Source of the DNA: Brevibacterium sp. 239c
GTDB lineage: Bacteria > Actinomycetota > Actinomycetes > Actinomycetales > Brevibacteriaceae
Assembly (NCBI RefSeq): GCF_900169365.1
Contig: NZ_FXZH01000010.1
Coordinates: 62,001-126,000, forward strand
Reading direction: 5' to 3'
Length of the DNA stretch: 64,000 bases
A model generated the notes under the pieces. It searched no databases. It was not told the origin of the DNA and saw nothing but the letters and a program-made list of their open reading frames with translations. Position 1 is the stretch's first letter; the number at the start of each line of letters is the position of its first letter. The position numbers and the translations under genes are program-made. This document shows, one piece after another, positions 8,598 through 15,522 of the stretch.

Positions 8598-9257
8598 TCA
8601 GAGTTCAGAGACGGTGCGGATGCGCTCGATGAGGTCATCCAATCCGTCGCTGAATTCGCGTTGTGAGGGGTCTTCGGCCAGTTTGCCTTCCAGGCGCTTG
8701 ACTGTTGCATACTCGGCAGGATCCTCTTCGGGTTCGTCACCGTCGCCGGCTACCGGCGCGATGTCGATGCCCATCGCGGTCACCTGGAGAAGGAGGTCGC
8801 CGAGGAGGAAGCTGGTGAAGGCCTTATAGGCCTTCACCGCGTGAGTCTCGGAGAAGCCGTAGCCGAGGAGTGAGGCAAGGAAATAGTCCACCCAGCGAAC
8901 GCTGCGCAGAGGGGGCCGCAGCCAGGGGGCTTCAGGCGGCTGTGAGATCAGTAGGGGAAACATCCTCGGATGAGACAGCGCCAGATTGCGCATGGCGTTG
9001 GCAACGTGCTGGAAGTAGGCCTCCCAGCTCTTCGGTTGAGTCTGCATGAGTTCGTCGTCAAAGAGGCCGTCGATGAGTTCACGGACAGCGGCAGAGACGA
9101 GCTCTTCGCGACTGGAGACGTGCCGGTACAGGGCCATGGCCTCGACGTCGAGGGCGGTGCCCAGGCGGCGCATGGTCAGAGACTGGACCCCATATTCGTC
9201 GATATATGCGATCGCGGACTGAATGACATCCTTTCGGCGCAGGCGTGTGCGATTCAT
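8598..9257 (-). CDS. TetR-family regulator (TetR_C-type ligand domain)
   Basis: A 219-residue repressor-type protein. The N-terminal HTH reads VIQSAIAYIDEYGVQSLTMR, RLGTALDVEAMALYRHVSSR, with the AMALYRHV recognition helix typical of the tetracycline-repressor-like branch. The rest is helical and ends in an acidic region (GDGDEPEEDPAEYAT). No obvious target gene is divergent from it; 413 bp of non-coding sequence lies upstream. The ligand is unknown. Confidence 0.85.
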   Translation of the reverse strand: MNRTRLRRKDVIQSAIAYIDEYGVQSLTMRRLGTALDVEAMALYRHVSSREELVSAAVRELIDGLFDDELMQTQPKSWEAYFQHVANAMRNLALSHPRMFPLLISQPPEAPWLRPPLRSVRWVDYFLASLLGYGFSETHAVKAYKAFTSFLLGDLLLQVTAMGIDIAPVAGDGDEPEEDPAEYATVKRLEGKLAEDPSQREFSDGLDDLIERIRTVSEL

Positions 9258-9455
9258 GAAATCTCCTTGTCTTCGAAGCGAGCGGTCGCGGGAGGCGAAT
9301 CGGCCCGGCCCGGCAGGGTCATCGTAGCGATCCTACACGCGTCCCCGGCTGCTGTGATGGGCAACGAGCGATGGCCGTGACCCTGCCACTTCAGCGGTGG
9401 GGCCATGGCCATCGACATCAGATCAGCCCATGATGGTTGTTCCTCTACTTGACGT

Positions 9456-9490
9456 ACAAGGCGCCTCCGGCCGAGCTGGAGGCGCCTTGT
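9456..9490. terminator. Hairpin terminator
   Basis: Perfect 13-bp GC-rich stem (ACAAGGCGCCTCC and its complement) with a 9-base loop. It lies 180 bp past the end of the VTC gene in that gene's direction, so it is likely the end of that minus-strand transcript. Confidence 0.65.
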
Positions 9491-9516
9491 ATATTCAGGT
9501 GGGGATGTATCCGGGT

Positions 9517-9616
9517 GTTTACAACGTAAATAACATATCAATTGATTCAGTTATTCACAAGCGCAAACCAGTTTTCGTGCTGATTGCTTCGATGCTGGAG
9601 GGTTTACGCGGTAAAC
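9517..9616. repeat. Two copies of GTTTAC-N3-GTAAA, 85 bp apart
   Basis: Copies lie at 9517-9531 (GTTTACAACGTAAAT) and 9602-9616 (GTTTACGCGGTAAAC). Each is a near-perfect short palindrome, and identical arm sequence with identical spacing suggests sites for one regulator, possibly the TetR encoded at 8598-9257. Confidence 0.45.
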
Positions 9617-9670
9617 GTATGGGAGGTCTGGTCGCGATCGCTGAACACGGCAGCCCCTTCAGCCGCGAAC

Positions 9671-10531
9671 TCACACGAAGTAACGTTTGATCGTCTGTTT
9701 CCACGGGTTGCTCGGCAGCTGCGGGTAGAGCAGTGACGCGGCTACGCAATACTTGCTGACCTTGTGCGGTCGGACGCCGTGCTGTTTGAGCAGCGCGTCC
9801 CAGATGCCGCCGCCACCGGCGGACTTCGTCTCGACGAGGACATCATCGGGACCGTCATGGGTCTCGTCCCCGTTGACCGCGCGAATGTTGAGGTCACACG
9901 TCAGTCGCTGATGGTCATGACACAGAGTGATCCGGTCGTAGATGGTTTCAAGCACCGGCTCCAATCGGTCGGCAGGGACCCGGCGGTGCGAGTCGCCGCC
10001 GATGATCGAATCGATGAACCCGATGTCGGTCTCCGACAGTGACCCTGGGCGATCGGTGGAGTGAGGGATTCGCTCCTTCACGGTCTGTCCCCGGTAACCC
10101 TTCGACTTGACCTCGAGGTGGCAGGTGCCGGTCTCCACGTAGGTTCTCGTTCGCACCTTGTACCGGTGACGACGTTCCTGGACATGGTCTCGGAAGAACC
10201 GGAAATCTGGGGAGTCGAAGTAGACGGTTCGGTACTCGAAGCATCTCTTCTGCCCGATCTCCAGCACGCTGAAGTCGTCCTCTGTGGCCTTGAGCAGTTC
10301 CACGAATAGGGCCCTCGGCAGGAAGTACTTCCGATCGACACGAGTCATGAGACGGGCCTGCGAATTGAGCTCGCCCAATGAGATGGAGTTCATGCGCAGC
10401 AGCTGCGCATCCAACTCGTCGGCCGCGGTGAGCTCGGCAGCCTGATCGAGTTCGTCCAGGTCAGCGAGGTCCAGGTGGGGCGAGGCCATCGCTGGGACCG
10501 CCTCGGCAATGGGGGTTCTGGTCATTGTCAT
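9671..10531 (-). CDS. VTC-domain (polyphosphate polymerase-like) protein
   Basis: A 286-residue soluble protein with a tunnel-fold VTC/CYTH-like domain. Matching stretches are MTRVDRKYFLP, CFEYRTVYFDSPDFRFFRDH, HRYKVRTRTYVETGTCHLEV with basic and acidic tunnel residues, VLVETKSAGG and HKVSKYCVA. In yeast Vtc4 this fold makes polyphosphate from ATP; bacterial members are poorly characterised. The first 45 residues are acidic and probably disordered. The start overlaps the DUF4956 stop (ATGA). The pairing with DUF4956 is a recurrent bacterial arrangement; a CotH-like partner often seen there is absent here. Confidence 0.82.
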   Translation of the reverse strand: MTMTRTPIAEAVPAMASPHLDLADLDELDQAAELTAADELDAQLLRMNSISLGELNSQARLMTRVDRKYFLPRALFVELLKATEDDFSVLEIGQKRCFEYRTVYFDSPDFRFFRDHVQERRHRYKVRTRTYVETGTCHLEVKSKGYRGQTVKERIPHSTDRPGSLSETDIGFIDSIIGGDSHRRVPADRLEPVLETIYDRITLCHDHQRLTCDLNIRAVNGDETHDGPDDVLVETKSAGGGGIWDALLKQHGVRPHKVSKYCVAASLLYPQLPSNPWKQTIKRYFV

Positions 10532-11172
10532 TCCAGGTCCACCGGATGCTCAGGCCGCGTGCCCACCGCGATGTGATTGTCAGCCAGGTGGTCTGTCTGA
10601 GATGTCTGAGGCGCTTGTGACCTGCGGTGGGGCTTAGCCTTGTATCGCACATCGACCAGCGTCGTGTCTCGCACCAGATCGATGTCGAGGACCTCTGCTC
10701 GTACGGTATCGGCGGCGAACATGTCGGCCAGGTGAGCGATGAGCTCGTCCTGATCGGTGATCGCGCGATCGAGTGTCAGCGTGTGACGGTGCGTCGAGGA
10801 CGCGATCATGGGGCTGTCGAGCACAGCGATGGCGACCAGGACCAGCGCGGAGAGCGTCGGTGTCAGCCAGGCAGGATCGGGATGCAGTCCAGCCAGGAGA
10901 CCCAAAGCCAGTGCGGTGAAGTAGTAGGCGATCTCCTGCTGGGTGATCTGATCCGAGCGCAGCCGGATGATCGAGAGGATGCCGAAGAGGCCCATGCCCA
11001 ACCCGACACCCACCTCCACCGAGCCCAGCGCCAGCGTCACGGCAACGACTCCGATATTCAGTGCCACATAGGACAGCAGCAGATCACGGCGACGGTGCCT
11101 GCGGAAGTACAGGACGTAGGCCAGGATGACAATGGCGACCAGGTCAGTGCCCAGTGCGAGAACAAGCGACAT
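10528..11172 (-). CDS. DUF4956 family membrane protein
   Basis: A 214-residue protein with about four N-terminal membrane segments (LALGTDLVAIVILAYVLYF, YVALNIGVVAVTLALG, the conserved GLGMGLFGILSIIRLRSDQI, and a fourth near 105-135) followed by a cytosolic ferredoxin-like C-terminal part. GLFGILSIIRLRS with the following TQQEIAYYF is the DUF4956 hallmark. The ATG at 11172 is set by a near-perfect Shine-Dalgarno (AAGGAGG-AAAAA-ATG), with the open frame upstream ignored. Function is unknown; gene order ties it to the VTC enzyme. Confidence 0.82.
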   Translation of the reverse strand: MSLVLALGTDLVAIVILAYVLYFRRHRRRDLLLSYVALNIGVVAVTLALGSVEVGVGLGMGLFGILSIIRLRSDQITQQEIAYYFTALALGLLAGLHPDPAWLTPTLSALVLVAIAVLDSPMIASSTHRHTLTLDRAITDQDELIAHLADMFAADTVRAEVLDIDLVRDTTLVDVRYKAKPHRRSQAPQTSQTDHLADNHIAVGTRPEHPVDLE

Positions 11173-11227
11173 TTTTTCCTCCTTGATGACGTTCACCATC
11201 AAGACTGTCGTCCCCATCTAAGGCGAC

Positions 11228-11244
11228 GATGAGGTGAAGATGAG
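11228..11244 (-). promoter_or_regulatory. Direct repeats, candidate response-regulator site
   Basis: On the minus strand CTCATC occurs twice, 11 bp apart (11239-11244 and 11228-11233), 56-72 bp upstream of the DUF4956 start. OmpR/PhoB-type regulators bind tandem repeats of this spacing, and a related TCTCATC lies upstream of the two-component operon itself (13784-13790 complement). Confidence 0.4.
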
Positions 11245-11278
11245 AGCTTTCACATCTCTGCGGCGCTCACCTCGACGA

Positions 11279-11944
11279 TCAGTCGATGACTCGCAGACGA
11301 TACCCCGCCCCGCGGACAGTCTCGATCGTGTCGTGGCCCAGCTTCTCCCGCAGATACCTGACATAGACGTCGACGACATTCGAGCCGGGGTCGAAATCGA
11401 GTCCCCACACTCTGCTCAGCAGCTGGGCTCGGCTGAGCACCTGGTCGGGGTGCTGGAGGAAGACCTCAAGCAGCGTGAACTCGCGTGAGCTGAGTTCAAT
11501 GGCACGCTCACCGACCAGTGCCCGGCGGGTGCGGATGTCGAGGGCCAGACTGCCAACCCTGAGCACACTCGGGTCCTGCGGGGTGGAGGGACGCAGCCGC
11601 AGTCGGACACGAGCCAGCAGCTCGTCGAAGGCGAAGGGCTTGCTCATATAGTCGTCGGCGCCGCCGGACAGTCCTGCCACGGTGTCCTCGGTCGATTCGC
11701 GGGCGGTAAGGATGATGACCGGGAGATCGTGGCGTTCGCCTCTGATCAGGCGCAGCACGCTGAAGCCGTCCAGCCCAGGCAGGCCCAGGTCCAGGATGAC
11801 GAGGTCGAATTGTCCGGTGCGCACGAGGTCGATCGCGGTGTAACCGTCGTCGGCGATCTCGGTTGCGTACCCTTCTGCCTTCAGCCCCTTGTTCACGAAG
11901 GACGCGATTCGGTCCTCGTCTTCGACGATGAGAATGCGGGTCAC
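11279..11944 (-). CDS. OmpR/PhoB-family response regulator
   Basis: A 221-residue DNA-binding regulator. The receiver domain has acidic residues in VEDED, the phosphoacceptor Asp52 (LVILDLGLP), Thr80 and Lys102 (SKPF). The C-terminal winged helix is seen in SSREFTLLEVFLQHPDQVLS and VVDVYVRYLREKLG...IETVRGAGYRL. The GTG at 11944 overlaps the kinase stop (GTGA) and directly opens the receiver fold, so it is preferred over an upstream in-frame ATG. Likely targets are its own operon and the DUF4956/VTC pair just downstream. Confidence 0.9.
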   Translation of the reverse strand: MTRILIVEDEDRIASFVNKGLKAEGYATEIADDGYTAIDLVRTGQFDLVILDLGLPGLDGFSVLRLIRGERHDLPVIILTARESTEDTVAGLSGGADDYMSKPFAFDELLARVRLRLRPSTPQDPSVLRVGSLALDIRTRRALVGERAIELSSREFTLLEVFLQHPDQVLSRAQLLSRVWGLDFDPGSNVVDVYVRYLREKLGHDTIETVRGAGYRLRVID

Positions 11945-13362
11945 TGGTCCTCCACTTCCGGATGGTGCCATGGCAATTCGATGAGGAATGTCGCTCCCTC
12001 TCCTTCAACTGAGCTGACTGAGACGCTACCACCGTGAGCCCTGGCGATGCGGTCGACGATCGTCAGGCCAAGCCCCGTCCCGCGTCTGCCGGGTTTGGCC
12101 TTCTTGCTGCGGGCGAAGCGTTGGAAGATGCGTTCGCGGTCTTCTTCGGCCACACCGGATCCGGTGTCTCGGACCCACAGTTCGATGGTGTCGGCTGTGG
12201 TGCGGCCGCCGAAGGCGATGGTGTCACCGGTGTCGGTATGATCGACGCTGTTGGCGGCCAGTTGCAGCAGTGCCTGGGTCAGCCGCTGCTCGTCGACGAT
12301 GCCGAACGCTTCAGGGGTGGCATCGATGACCCAGTTGCGCGTCCCCAGGGCAGTTGCTTTGGAGAAGCTTTCGAAGACCAGATCGGTGATATCCGTCGGT
12401 GCGAGCATGAGGAAGTCAGGACCTTCGCTGCCGGCGAGCATGATGAGCTCGTCGACAAGTCGGGACATGCGTCGCAGCTCATCTCCGACGAGGTCGAGCG
12501 TGTACTCCCGGTCTTCGGGGTCATCGCCCATGACGTCGAGATGGCCGCGGACGACGGTGATCGGGGTGCGCAGTTCGTGCCCAGCATCATCAAGGAACTG
12601 CCGTTGGCCGGCGAACGCGGCTTCGAGCCGGTCGAGCATCCGGTTGAAGGTCACGCCGAGGTGGGCCACATCGTCATTGCCCGTGACCTCGATCCGCCGG
12701 CTGAGATCCTCTTCGCCGATCCGCGACGCAGTTTCGCTCAACTGCCTGATCGGGGACAGTACCCGTCCGGCGACCAGCCAGCCGAAGATTCCCGCCATGG
12801 CCAGAGCGATGACGGCGATGATCGTCATGGTCCAGATCGTCGCCCATGCCTCGTCGTATTCGGGGGTGAGGTATTCGACGATGACCAGCTGCCCCGTCTG
12901 CGAGCTGCCCTGCATCTGGATGGGAACGATCGCATAGGTCACCGGGCCGGCGGGAGTGGAACGTTCGTTGATTTCGGGAGTAGTCACCTTGGCAGCCTCA
13001 GCGACGAACTCGGCATCTTGGTCGAGCCGGAAGGGCGGATTGTCGACGCTGCGCTGGTCTTCTTTCCTATCCACGATGCTGAAGAACGTTTCTGTGTGTT
13101 CGGGCAGGTTGTTCTGCAGATGGCTGGTCATCAGTGCTTGAACGGAGTTGAAGCCTCCGCCGTCGCCAGAGCTCGGGCTGCTCGCGAAGTCGCGGAACTT
13201 CTCCACCTCGTGCTGCAGCTCAGTGTGGGCCTGGACCTTGACACGGGAGAGCTCTGCCCGGGCAGTGGTGACGACGATGATCGATACGGCGATGGTGAGG
13301 ATGAGCAGAATCCACCCGAGGATGCGCGTGCGGGCGGTCACGCCTCGGCGGATCTCAGACAT
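11941..13362 (-). CDS. Sensor histidine kinase
   Basis: A 473-residue membrane kinase: TM1 at about 15-33, an extracytoplasmic sensor of about 140 residues, TM2 at about 177-199, HAMP (GRVLSPIRQLSETASRIGEE), HisKA with phospho-acceptor His262 in DDAGHELRTPIT, and an HATPase_c domain with N, G1 (DTGSGV) and G2 (GTGLGLTIV) boxes. The sensor has no Cys pair. It lies 17 bp after the poly-Asp protein and overlaps the regulator. The signal is unknown; the poly-Asp partner suggests a cation or envelope signal (inference). Confidence 0.9.
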   Translation of the reverse strand: MSEIRRGVTARTRILGWILLILTIAVSIIVVTTARAELSRVKVQAHTELQHEVEKFRDFASSPSSGDGGGFNSVQALMTSHLQNNLPEHTETFFSIVDRKEDQRSVDNPPFRLDQDAEFVAEAAKVTTPEINERSTPAGPVTYAIVPIQMQGSSQTGQLVIVEYLTPEYDEAWATIWTMTIIAVIALAMAGIFGWLVAGRVLSPIRQLSETASRIGEEDLSRRIEVTGNDDVAHLGVTFNRMLDRLEAAFAGQRQFLDDAGHELRTPITVVRGHLDVMGDDPEDREYTLDLVGDELRRMSRLVDELIMLAGSEGPDFLMLAPTDITDLVFESFSKATALGTRNWVIDATPEAFGIVDEQRLTQALLQLAANSVDHTDTGDTIAFGGRTTADTIELWVRDTGSGVAEEDRERIFQRFARSKKAKPGRRGTGLGLTIVDRIARAHGGSVSVSSVEGEGATFLIELPWHHPEVEDQ

Positions 13363-13379
13363 TCACGTCCTCGCCCAGC

Positions 13380-13739
13380 TCAGTCATCGTCGTATCCGTC
13401 GTCGTCATCGTCGTCCGCATCGTCTGAGTCGTCGTGGTCGTCATCGTCATCGTCATCGTCGCCGGCAGTCCTGGGCGGACCTGGTTTGATTCGGTCTGCG
13501 CCATGGGCGGTTCCGGTGGAATTACTCGAATCAGAGGGCTGTGGTGCCGGGCTCTGGGACGTGTCGAGGGTCGGCTCATCCGTAGGCGTGGGAGGCGATG
13601 GGGGTGCTGTCGGCGTCGGGACGACTACCGGCGGGCCGAGGTGAGTGTCGTCCTCGGCCAGCGTCTTGCCGGCGCCGAACCAGCCCAAAGCGCCGAGGAG
13701 GACGACCCCGATCACCAGAAGCCATCCGTAGCGTCCCAT
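13380..13739 (-). CDS. Small membrane-anchored poly-aspartate protein
   Basis: 119 residues: an N-terminal hydrophobic anchor (YGWLLVIGVVLLGALGWF), a Pro/Thr-rich linker (PTPTAPPSPPTPTDEP) and a C-terminal tail of about 27 residues that is nearly all Asp. With the N-terminus inserted, the acidic tail would be outside the cell. It is the first gene of the two-component operon, 17 bp before the kinase. Similar hydrophilic genes often precede kinases in Actinobacteria, but no function is established; divalent-cation binding is inference. A possible -10 (CATACT) lies so close to the ATG that a leaderless mRNA is possible. Confidence 0.65.
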   Translation of the reverse strand: MGRYGWLLVIGVVLLGALGWFGAGKTLAEDDTHLGPPVVVPTPTAPPSPPTPTDEPTLDTSQSPAPQPSDSSNSTGTAHGADRIKPGPPRTAGDDDDDDDDHDDSDDADDDDDDGYDDD

Positions 13740-13784
13740 ACGACAAGTATGGACGAAGCGGCGCCGAGGTTGGGCGCCGCAGCG

Positions 13785-13800
13785 ATGAGAATGCTCTCAT
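13785..13800. promoter_or_regulatory. 16-bp inverted repeat upstream of the two-component operon
   Basis: ATGAGA-ATGC-TCTCAT, 46-61 bp upstream of the poly-Asp gene and 56 bp past the end of crcB in the minus direction. It may be an autoregulatory site or a weak hairpin; its TCTCAT element resembles the repeat upstream of DUF4956. Confidence 0.4.
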
Positions 13801-13855
13801 GATGTGCCGGTGAGTTGGACTGGGGTGAGGTGAGGCGGGCATACGGCTCCAGCAG

Positions 13856-14233
13856 CTACAGCTGTCCGCCGACCCAGAGTCCCAGCCCTGCCGCAGTGGT
13901 CGCAAGGACCAACGTCCCGAGACCACTGATGAGGCCGGCCGTCCACCTGCGCTCCTGAACGAGGAGTACAGTCTCGAAGCTGGCCGTCGAGAACGTCGTG
14001 TACCCGCCGAGGAATCCCGTGCCGATCACAAGCTGCCAGGCCTCGGGCAGGATGTGGGACGTGGCCAGTCCGGTGAGCAGGCCCAATGCGAGGGATCCGC
14101 TGACATTGATGATGATCGTCCCCCACGGGATCGCTCCATTCACACGTGACTTGATGAGGCCGTCGAGGAGCATCCGTGCCGCTGCGCCGATGCCGCCGGC
14201 CAGGGCCAAAGCGATGAAGAGGAGCGGAGTCAT
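13856..14233 (-). CDS. crcB: Fluoride channel FluC/CrcB (second subunit gene)
   Basis: A 125-residue, four-helix membrane protein exporting fluoride as a dual-topology channel. Diagnostic motifs are GGIGAAARMLLDG near the N-terminus, IINVSGSLALGLLTG and GFLGGYTTFSTASFE. Its ATG overlaps the stop of the preceding crcB paralogue. Two adjacent paralogues suggest an obligate heterodimer, as in several Gram-positive bacteria. A candidate fluoride riboswitch precedes the operon. Confidence 0.93.
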   Translation of the reverse strand: MTPLLFIALALAGGIGAAARMLLDGLIKSRVNGAIPWGTIIINVSGSLALGLLTGLATSHILPEAWQLVIGTGFLGGYTTFSTASFETVLLVQERRWTAGLISGLGTLVLATTAAGLGLWVGGQL

Positions 14234-14697
14234 TGCGCACCTCGGCGATCATGGGCTGCGCTCGCCGCTGCGATTCCCGCCCAGGTGGCAATCGCGCCGA
14301 TGAGGAGGGTGGTCAGGCCATATGCGATGCCGGTGCCGGGAGAGCCGCTGCCGATGAGCGTTGCAGCATCGGTGGCCAGCGCACTGTACGTGGTGAAACC
14401 GCCCATGAAGCCGGTGCCCACCATGATGCGCACTGTGCGTCGGCGTCCCTCGTCGGGACCTAGGCGGGCCAGCGCATCGAGAAGGAGACCGAGCAGGAAC
14501 GCGCCGAGGATGTTGACCGCGAAGATCGCCACCGGAATCCCAGCCAGTGGTGGAAAAGCCAGTGACACCGCCTCGCGTGCGGCCGTGCCCAGGGTGCCGC
14601 CGACTACGGCGAGGCCGAGATAGGGAAGCCGGAGGTGCGCCGGTCGCCGGTGTAACGGTCGCCGGTGCGGCGCTCGCCAGGAATTCGGCCGGCTCAT
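14230..14697 (-). CDS. crcB: Fluoride channel FluC/CrcB (first subunit gene)
   Basis: A 155-residue CrcB paralogue: VVGGTLGTAAREAVSLAF, FAVNILGAFLLGLLLD and GFMGGFTTYSALATD. It has an unusually basic N-terminal extension of about 25 residues (RPNSWRAPHRRPLHRRPAHL). The ATG at 14697 overlaps the stop of the Usp-like gene; a longer open frame upstream is an Arg-rich shadow. It probably pairs with the following crcB product. Confidence 0.9.
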   Translation of the reverse strand: MSRPNSWRAPHRRPLHRRPAHLRLPYLGLAVVGGTLGTAAREAVSLAFPPLAGIPVAIFAVNILGAFLLGLLLDALARLGPDEGRRRTVRIMVGTGFMGGFTTYSALATDAATLIGSGSPGTGIAYGLTTLLIGAIATWAGIAAASAAHDRRGAQ

Positions 14698-14963
14698 CGA
14701 TCGCCTCCCTTGGAGTCTTCGGGATTCGACGGTGCTGGTTCGTGACTCGACGCGAGTGGGACGACGATCATCTGTGCGTCGACTTCCTCGGCGATGCGGG
14801 TCAGTTCCTGTGCAGGGCCGCCGGCGAGCCACCGGGTCGTCCAATCCACGGTCGAACCGCGCAGGATCTCGGAGATCGCGGAGTGCAGGTCCGGGTCGAA
14901 CTCAGGGGCCACCTCGGCGGGCTGGCCGGGGGCGACGCCGACGACGATGGGTGCACTGTGCAT
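14694..14963 (-). CDS. Short universal-stress-like protein
   Basis: 89 residues. The start IVVGVAPGQPAEV and the later RWLAGGPAQELTRIAEEVDA, QMIVV resemble the first strand and the central GxPAxxIxxxAxExxADLIVVG part of Usp domains. A normal Usp domain is about 140 residues; the C-terminal nucleotide-binding GSVS region is absent, so this is short or degenerate. The ATG at 14963 has a good Shine-Dalgarno (GTAGGAGATCCC). It is the first gene of the fluoride operon and overlaps crcB. Fluoride operons in other Actinobacteria can carry Usp genes, which supports a linked role. Confidence 0.6.
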   Translation of the reverse strand: MHSAPIVVGVAPGQPAEVAPEFDPDLHSAISEILRGSTVDWTTRWLAGGPAQELTRIAEEVDAQMIVVPLASSHEPAPSNPEDSKGGDR

Positions 14964-15000
14964 GGGATCTCCTACCTTTCGGGCATGCTGACGCCGGTTG

Positions 15001-15053
15001 AGGTAGGGACTGTTGTCGGAGAACCGAGGTTGGGTACGGCGAGCCCCACCGCC
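15001..15053 (-). ncRNA. Candidate divergent fluoride (crcB) riboswitch
   Basis: Reading the minus strand from 15053: hairpin GGCG/CGCC with loop GTGGGGCT, then ACCCAACC, a second short hairpin TCGG-TTCT-CCGA, then CAACAGTCCCTACC. This matches the order of the fluoride aptamer (GGYGAUGGxGUUCRCC ... AACC ... UGAUGRCUCCUAC). The loop GGGGCT (15047-15042) can pair with AGTCCC (15011-15006), the characteristic pseudoknot, with bases changed on both sides. It ends 37 bp before the Usp-like gene of an operon with two fluoride channels. UGAUG is not conserved, so it is either divergent or a near miss. Confidence 0.62.
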
Positions 15054-15099
15054 GCGACGCTGGTGTGCGTCCCCTTCATTCTGCCACAGGGGGCATGCG

Positions 15100-15136
15100 A
15101 AGGAACCGCCGGATGACAGGCATCCGGCGGTTCCTT
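15100..15136. terminator. Strong hairpin terminator
   Basis: Perfect 16-bp stem (AAGGAACCGCCGGATG with its complement) and 5-base loop, 30 bp past the SnoaL gene in its direction and ahead of the fluoride riboswitch. Confidence 0.78.
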
Positions 15137-15165
15137 GACACTGAATATGACGGAGAGGGGAGGTT

Positions 15166-15495
15166 TCAGCCCTCGCGGATGGTCATTCTGCTCAGCTTGT
15201 CGCCGGCGACGACGAAGGCGAACGAGGACCGGCCATTTGCGTGTGTTGAGCGCCAGTCACCGATGACGGTGATCTCATCGCCGTCGGTACTGACCTCTTC
15301 GGGGGTGAGTGTGCCGGTCGCGCCGATGAATTCCTTGTCGCTCCAGGCCCTGATCGCCTCACGTCCGGTGAATTCGCGGCCCCAGTCATCGACCGTGCCA
15401 TCGGTGGTGAATGCGTCCAAGAATCCCTGGTCATCGTGGGCATTGACGGTGTCGATGAAGCCGGCGACGGGTTCGGGAATCTGCAGATCTGACAT
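15166..15495 (-). CDS. SnoaL-like/NTF2-fold protein
   Basis: A 109-residue small alpha+beta barrel protein. IPEPVAGFIDTVNAHDDQGF, TTDGTVDDWGREFTGREAIR and AWSDKEFIGATG follow the SnoaL-like pattern. Such proteins act as small isomerases, hydrolases or ligand binders; no catalytic assignment is possible. It follows the SDR gene by 27 bp and is presumably co-transcribed and controlled by the divergent TetR. Confidence 0.75.
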   Translation of the reverse strand: MSDLQIPEPVAGFIDTVNAHDDQGFLDAFTTDGTVDDWGREFTGREAIRAWSDKEFIGATGTLTPEEVSTDGDEITVIGDWRSTHANGRSSFAFVVAGDKLSRMTIREG

Positions 15496-15522
15496 GGTGT
15501 CTCCTTAAGTTCTGTGGTCGAC

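Larger units (their letters stand above)
9258..9670. other. Non-coding region with hairpin and paired operator-like repeats
   Basis: 413 bp upstream of the TetR gene and downstream of the VTC gene. It holds a strong hairpin (9456-9490) and two GTTTAC-N3-GTAAA repeats in a locally AT-rich patch (about 9500-9570). Short open frames on both strands lack ribosome-binding sites or recognisable domains. Confidence 0.55.

Noticed and set aside
9397..9690. Possible 97-residue gene on the plus strand
   Set aside because: It spans the terminator hairpin and the paired operator-like repeats, has no ribosome site and no domain.
13380..13460. Short-period repeats that might look like a CRISPR or satellite
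   Set aside because: They are GAC/GAT codons for the poly-Asp tail; there are no spacers.
12034..13644. 536-codon open frame on the plus strand
   Set aside because: It lies opposite the histidine kinase and poly-Asp genes, whose domains are clear; the frame is a product of high GC third positions.
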